Translations under genes and position numbers: made by a program
Origin: Xanthobacteraceae bacterium
GTDB taxonomy: Bacteria; Pseudomonadota; Alphaproteobacteria; Rhizobiales; Xanthobacteraceae
Reading direction: 5' to 3'
Assembly (NCBI GenBank): GCA_019454205.1
Contig: CP075369.1
Location: 2,682,001-2,746,000 of the forward strand
DNA length: 64,000 nucleotides
Shown: piece by piece, positions 59,733 to 64,000 of the stretch
How the letters are laid out: every line of letters starts with the position of its first letter
Position numbering within the stretch: position 1 is the first letter of the stretch
Notes under the pieces: generated by a model
Databases searched by the model: none
What the model was told of the DNA's origin: nothing
Seen by the model: only the letters and a program-made list of their open reading frames with translations

Positions 59733-59903
59733 GGATACAGAATATCAGGCGGGAAGTGCCTAAAACCAGCCCTTGCAGACTTTGCTGCGGCGCACAATAT
59801 ATGCCCGATGTTGCCATTTCGGCAAACCCTGCGTCAGCCAGAGGCCGCCAGCGGCCCCATCCGTCTGGGCTGGCTGGAACTTCCCGAACTGAGGAGCCGA
59901 TTC

Positions 59904-60929
59904 GTGGCCACCACCAAGCCGGTCAATCTGGCCCTGCAAGGCGGCGGCGCGCACGGTGCGTTCACATGGGGCGTGCTCGACCGCCTGCTCGAAGACGAGC
60001 GGCTTGGCATCGAGGCCATCTCCGGTACCAGCGCGGGCGCGATGAACGCCGTGGTGCTGGCGTCGGGCTATCAGAACGGCGGCCGCGAAGGCGCGCGCGA
60101 AGCGCTGGCTAAATTCTGGCGCGCGGTTTCGCGCGACGGACGCCTCAGCCCGCTCCAGCGCGGTCTCATGGACCGCCTGCTCGGCAACTGGTCGCTCGAC
60201 AAGAACCCGATGTTCCTCGCGATGGATGTCGCGACGCGCTTTCTCTCGCCCTACGACTTCAACCCGTTCAACATCAATCCGCTGCGCGACGTGCTGGAAC
60301 GCGAAGTGGATTTCGAGGCGCTGCGCAAGAACCGCCGCATCAAGATTTTTCTCTCCGCCACCAACGTCCACACCGGCAAGGTGCGCGTGTTCAGGAACAA
60401 CGAGATCGACGCCGACGTGGTGATGGCTTCCGCCTGCCTGCCGTTCCTGTTCAAGGCGGTGGAGATCGACGGCACGCCGTACTGGGACGGCGGCTATGTC
60501 GGCAATCCGCCGCTGTTTCCTTTTTTCCGTCCGGGCGAATCCGGCGACGTGCTGCTGGTACAAACCAACCCGGTCGTGCGCGAGGAGACGCCGCAAAGCG
60601 CGCGGGACATCTGGAACCGCATCAACGAGATCACCTTCAACGCTTCGCTGGCATCCGAATTCCGCGCGATCGGTTTCGTCAGCCGCCTCGCCCGCTTCAA
60701 TGTGTTCCGCCGGATGATGGGCAAGAAGCTGACCGACGTGCGGCTGCATCGCATCACGGCTGGCGACAAACTTACCGAGCTGACCTCCAGTTCGAAGTTC
60801 ACGGTGGAATGGTCGTTCTTCGAACACCTGCGCGACATCGGCCGCGACGCCGCGAGCGAATTCCTGAAGAAGAACTACCGCGCCATCGGCAAGCGCTCCA
60901 CGCTCGATCTGCGCGCGGAAGCGGCCTGA
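59904..60929 (+). CDS. Patatin-like phospholipase
   Basis: The 341-residue enzyme has LALQGGGAHGAFTWGVLDRLL as the oxyanion loop, Ser43 in GTSAGAM, and Asp195 in DGGYVGN, the catalytic dyad of patatins. The GTG at 59904 is preferred to the ATG at 59808: it has GAGGAG seven bases upstream and gives the usual N-terminus. Lipase/phospholipase activity at the membrane is likely; its target is unknown. Confidence 0.9.
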   Translation: MATTKPVNLALQGGGAHGAFTWGVLDRLLEDERLGIEAISGTSAGAMNAVVLASGYQNGGREGAREALAKFWRAVSRDGRLSPLQRGLMDRLLGNWSLDKNPMFLAMDVATRFLSPYDFNPFNINPLRDVLEREVDFEALRKNRRIKIFLSATNVHTGKVRVFRNNEIDADVVMASACLPFLFKAVEIDGTPYWDGGYVGNPPLFPFFRPGESGDVLLVQTNPVVREETPQSARDIWNRINEITFNASLASEFRAIGFVSRLARFNVFRRMMGKKLTDVRLHRITAGDKLTELTSSSKFTVEWSFFEHLRDIGRDAASEFLKKNYRAIGKRSTLDLRAEAA

Positions 60930-60967
60930 GCCTTTCGCGCACGGCCGCGCTCGCCTAGCATCGCGCG

Positions 60968-61504
60968 ATGAGCGAATTCTCCGCTGAACGAAACGGCACG
61001 CGCTTCGAGATCGTCACCGGCGACATCACGAAACTCGTCCGCGACGCCATCGTGAATGCAGCGAATAATTCATTGCTCGGTGGTGGCGGCGTGGACGGCG
61101 CGATCCATCGCGCGGCCGGCCCGGAATTGCTGGAGGAATGCCGCGCCCTGCAAGGCTGCGCGACCGGCGATGCCAAGATTACCAAAGGCCATCGCCTGCT
61201 CGCGCGCCATGTAATCCACACTGTCGGCCCGGTCTGGAATGGCGGCGACAACAATGAAGATGCACTCTTGGAAAGCTGCTATCGCCGCTCGCTTAAAATC
61301 GCACGTGACCACCGGCTGCAATCCGTCGCCTTCCCCGCAATCTCGACCTGCGTCTATCGCTTCCCGATCCACCGCGCGGCGCAGATCGCGGTCCACACTT
61401 CGCTACGCGAAGCGCGCGGCATCGCGAACGTGACGTTCTGCTGCTTCTCGGAAGCGTCCGCGCATCATCACCGCGATGCGCTGCAACGCCTTACTGCGGG
61501 GTGA
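60968..61504 (+). CDS. Macrodomain protein (O-acetyl-ADP-ribose deacetylase-like)
   Basis: The 178-residue macrodomain has VTGDITKLVRDAIVNAANNSLLGGGGVDGAIH, as in YmdB-type ADP-ribosyl hydrolases. The catalytic-loop region normally reads IS(T/C)GVYGFP; here it is ISTCVYRFP, so the first Gly of the loop is Cys. The enzyme may still bind ADP-ribose. It overlaps the convergent glk by 14 bases. Confidence 0.9.
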   Translation: MSEFSAERNGTRFEIVTGDITKLVRDAIVNAANNSLLGGGGVDGAIHRAAGPELLEECRALQGCATGDAKITKGHRLLARHVIHTVGPVWNGGDNNEDALLESCYRRSLKIARDHRLQSVAFPAISTCVYRFPIHRAAQIAVHTSLREARGIANVTFCCFSEASAHHHRDALQRLTAG

Positions 61505-62432
61505 GCGAAGCGCCCTGCGCGATGCTGGCCGCGCCCAGCAATCCCGGCATTGAATGTAATACGAGGTGGAGCGGGATCGCATCGAGCCGCCCTTCGTAGG
61601 GCGGATGCTCGCGATAGTTCGCGAAAAACGGCGACTCCGCGATCAGCGGCGCGAGCGAACGCACCACGCCGCCGGCCAGGAAAATCCCGCCGCGCGCGTC
61701 GAACGCCAGCGCGAAATCGCCAACGATGCGTCCAAAGATGCGCAGGAACACGGAGATCGTCTGGCGCTCCTCGTCCAGCCCCTCCGCCGCGTCCGCGATG
61801 ATCTGTTTCGGCCGCGCGTCTTTTCCGTGCAGCACGCGATGCAGCCGCGCGATGCCTTCGCCGGACAAAATGTGCTCGACCGTTACCGAGCCGAGATCGC
61901 GCGAGAGCGAATCCAGCACCGCCGCTTCTTCCGGCGTGGTCGCGCCGAAGCGCATGTGTCCCGCCTCGCTCGGAATGACGCTGGCCTTGCCGTCGGCGTA
62001 ATGCACCGCCGCCACGCCGAAGCCCGTGCCCGGACCGAGGATGAGTTGCGTCGCGCCCGGCACCGCCTCGCCCGCGCCGATCTGCATGGTGTCGGATTCG
62101 CGAAGACGCGGGATCGCATAGGCGGCGGCCGCGAAATCGTTCACCACGGTCAGTTCGCGCAGGCCGAGCTTCTCGGAGAGCGGCTTGCGCGCGAACGACC
62201 ACGGATGATTCGTCAGCACAATCTCCTCGCCATCGACCGGCGCCGCGACCGCAAGCACCGCACGCCGCGGTCTTGGGCTGGCGCGTTCCAGCGTATGCGC
62301 GAGATAATCGGAAAGATCGCCCGCTTCCATGTTGGAAACGGATACGACAGATTCATAGGCGCCGTTCGCGCCGACAAGAGCCGTCCGCGTCGTGGTGGCG
62401 CCGATATCTGCGATTAGTGCTGCGTGCTGCAT
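61491..62432 (-). CDS. glk: Glucokinase
   Basis: The 313-residue ATP-dependent kinase has IADIGATTTRTALV (phosphate-binding), LTNHPWSF, VVNDFAAAAYAIP, LGPGTGFGVAAV and PSEAGHMRFGA, the blocks of bacterial group A glucokinase. It is not a ROK-type enzyme. The ATG at 62432 starts it. It is the last gene on this strand and faces the macrodomain gene. Confidence 0.93.
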   Translation of the reverse strand: MQHAALIADIGATTTRTALVGANGAYESVVSVSNMEAGDLSDYLAHTLERASPRPRRAVLAVAAPVDGEEIVLTNHPWSFARKPLSEKLGLRELTVVNDFAAAAYAIPRLRESDTMQIGAGEAVPGATQLILGPGTGFGVAAVHYADGKASVIPSEAGHMRFGATTPEEAAVLDSLSRDLGSVTVEHILSGEGIARLHRVLHGKDARPKQIIADAAEGLDEERQTISVFLRIFGRIVGDFALAFDARGGIFLAGGVVRSLAPLIAESPFFANYREHPPYEGRLDAIPLHLVLHSMPGLLGAASIAQGASLTPQ

Positions 62433-62566
62433 TTGGCCAAACTCTGCTTCGCCCGCGCGGTATTACCGATTAACAGCAAATTGCCTTGCGTCCTACTAAA
62501 TAAATCCTCTTGGTAGGTTCGGCGGATGATTATAATTTTGCGGCAACGCAATATCGCGAGGCGGTG

Positions 62567-63625
62567 ATGAGAAAAATATGTCCCGTTCTGGCGCTGCTCG
62601 TCTGCATGTTGCCCGCGCATGCGCAGAACCTGCCGAAGCTCGACACCAACCAGAATTACGTCGAGGAGCTGAGCCGTAACGCACCCGTTACCGACCGCAT
62701 GGAAGTGCTGCGTTATGTGCTGCAGGCACTCCCCGAACGCGTGAAAGTCTATCCGACCGAAAACTATTATTACTTCTCGTTCAACTCCGGCGGCGTGCGC
62801 TACGCCGGCAACATCCGTCTCGACGCTAGCGACCGCGACGAAGGCAAGCTGCACTTTGCCTATTACATCGATTATGTCGGCTGGAAGCCGGAACTGCCGG
62901 GCATCTATGCGCGCCTCGGCCGCGAAGAGAATGTCATCGTCGAGAAGGTGGAAGCGTTTCTCTATCGCGTGACCTTCGGCGGCAAATCCGTGCTGTTCGA
63001 ACTGAACGATCTCTCGAACGTGAAGCCGCCGGAAGCGGCGCTCGCCCCGGACGAGCAATTCCTCGGCCCCGTATTCGACGAATCCGGCACGCGCTTCTTT
63101 CTCGTCTTCAATAAGAAGCTGAAATTCTTTCTCTACGTGCTGGATGAAACGGTGCCCGTACACGACCAGTTCAGCCGCGCCGAGTTCACCGACCGCATCC
63201 TGATCGGCACGCGAACCGGCTTTGCCTATTACCGCGATACGCAGCGCGAGCGGAAAATCCTGATCGGCGTGTTCGAGGCCAACGCGCTCGCCAACAATTA
63301 CTTCGACGGACCGTTCGACCAGTTGCCCGACAATTTCCTGAAAGGCGACGAACTGCGCGATGCGATTCTAGAAGTCGCGCCGGAACTGAAAGGCAAGATC
63401 GACCGCTTCGGCGGCAACCCGGACGGCTCCGAGCGTTACCTGATCGCGTCCTACGCGCTCTATCGCGACGTGAAGGACCTGCTCCCTGTCCATCAGTGTG
63501 CGTCGGGACGCCGCGACCGCCGCCGCGACTATTACGAGTGCTTCGTCATCGACGAAACCGAGACGCCGCCCGATGTGCCGGGGCAGAAAAAGGTCAATCC
63601 GAAGGGCAAGGGTGCCCCGCGCTAG
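62567..63625 (+). CDS. Exported protein of unknown function
   Basis: The 352-residue protein has a signal peptide (KICPVLALLVCMLPAHAQ). The mature part is beta-rich with repeated aromatic stretches (YYYFSFNSGGVRYAGNI, HFAYYIDYVGW, RFFLVFNKKLKFFLYV), and a Lys/Gly-rich end (GQKKVNPKGKGAPR). I recognise no family. A GAGG sequence stands upstream of the ATG at 62567. It is divergent from glk. Confidence 0.78.
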   Translation: MRKICPVLALLVCMLPAHAQNLPKLDTNQNYVEELSRNAPVTDRMEVLRYVLQALPERVKVYPTENYYYFSFNSGGVRYAGNIRLDASDRDEGKLHFAYYIDYVGWKPELPGIYARLGREENVIVEKVEAFLYRVTFGGKSVLFELNDLSNVKPPEAALAPDEQFLGPVFDESGTRFFLVFNKKLKFFLYVLDETVPVHDQFSRAEFTDRILIGTRTGFAYYRDTQRERKILIGVFEANALANNYFDGPFDQLPDNFLKGDELRDAILEVAPELKGKIDRFGGNPDGSERYLIASYALYRDVKDLLPVHQCASGRRDRRRDYYECFVIDETETPPDVPGQKKVNPKGKGAPR

Positions 63626-63684
63626 GCGGTTTCTTGCAGGCGGCCAAACCGGCTACCATGTCGGGAAAATCGAGGAACGCCGCC

Positions 63685-64000
63685 ATGATGGATCGCGAAG
63701 ATCTGCTCGCCACCGCCGCGCGCTGGCATGCCGAAGGCCGCAAGGTCGCGCTGGCTACCGTCACCGAAACTTGGGGTTCGGCGCCGCGCCCGGTCGGCGC
63801 CAATCTCGTCATCGACAGCGAGGGTAATTTCCTCGGCTCGGTTTCGGGCGGCTGCGTCGAAGGCGCGGTGGTCGCCGAAGCGCTCGACGTGATGACCAGC
63901 GGCAAGCCGAAGGTCGTTTCCTTTGGCGTAGCCGACGAAACCGCATGGGAAGTCGGTTTGTCCTGTGGCGGGAAGATCAGCGTGTATGTCGAGCCGGTGA
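63685..64000 (+). CDS. XdhC/CoxI family protein (partial)
   Basis: The 105 visible residues start MMDREDLLATAARWHAEGRKV and contain TVTETWGSAPRPVGANLVI and SVSGGCVEGAVVAEAL, the XdhC-CoxI N-terminal signature including the Cys. Such proteins deliver or protect molybdenum cofactor for xanthine or CO dehydrogenase. The gene runs off the right edge, so its partners are not visible. GAGGAA precedes the start. Confidence 0.88.
   Translation, partial: MMDREDLLATAARWHAEGRKVALATVTETWGSAPRPVGANLVIDSEGNFLGSVSGGCVEGAVVAEALDVMTSGKPKVVSFGVADETAWEVGLSCGGKISVYVEPV

Noticed and set aside
1..64000. CRISPR array, prophage or integrase-based island
   Set aside because: No evenly spaced repeats, no phage structural genes and no integrase were seen; the only mobile element is the IS.

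Overview
The window looks like a piece of chromosome from a GC-rich alphaproteobacterium of the order Hyphomicrobiales (Rhizobiales), close to the Bradyrhizobiaceae/Xanthobacteraceae. The lineage is an inference from gene content: an NdvA-type glucan exporter, a CpdR response regulator, a TIGR02302 protein, the argH-lptM-lysA and ftsE-ftsX-ydcF-plsC orders, a PhaR/PhaA/PhaB set, a GTTC-N7-GTTC SOS box, and short palindromic repeats like those scattered through these genomes. Coding density is very high. No gene-free stretch exceeds about 280 bases, and many convergent genes overlap at their stop codons.

Layout. 1-11 kb: glucan exporter (cut by the window edge), an orphan ABC binding protein, two membrane proteins, a methyltransferase-like protein, tRNA-Leu(CAA), dsbB, an HNH nuclease, an esterase, a DUF2855 protein, a DNA glycosylase, a palindromic repeat pair, gluQ and an AEC carrier. 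11-28 kb: a region centred on the ethylmalonyl-CoA pathway (ecm, ccr, mcd). It also holds a PduO-type cobalamin adenosyltransferase that could make the Ecm cofactor, etfBA that could accept electrons from Mcd, and 3-hydroxybutyryl-CoA dehydrogenase. 28-39 kb: tlpA, argH-lptM-lysA, TIGR02302, cpdR, and the cell-envelope operon ftsE-ftsX-ydcF-plsC.

38.84-40.70 kb: a complete IS1595-like insertion sequence with near-perfect inverted repeats and an 8-10 bp target duplication that covers the plsC stop codon. It carries a coiled-coil/winged-helix-like passenger gene and a structured stretch ending in an intrinsic terminator. Immediately beyond it a small unknown gene is preceded by a LexA-type SOS box that overlaps a good promoter and nearly touches the start codon, which suggests a leaderless SOS-controlled message.

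41-64 kb: housekeeping and storage genes. These are ChaC, chorismate mutase-hisC-tyrC, metX-metW, gloB, the polyhydroxybutyrate genes phaA, phaB and phaR, a GGDEF/EAL protein with a degenerate GGDEF site, rpmF, mtgA, ispA, zur-ispG, a patatin, a macrodomain protein, glucokinase and the start of an XdhC-family gene.

Functionally the main theme is C2/acetyl-CoA metabolism. PhaA and PhaB make 3-hydroxybutyryl-CoA. From there carbon can go to polymer (the synthase phaC is not in this window) or through Ccr, Ecm and Mcd of the ethylmalonyl-CoA route. That route commonly replaces isocitrate lyase in such bacteria.
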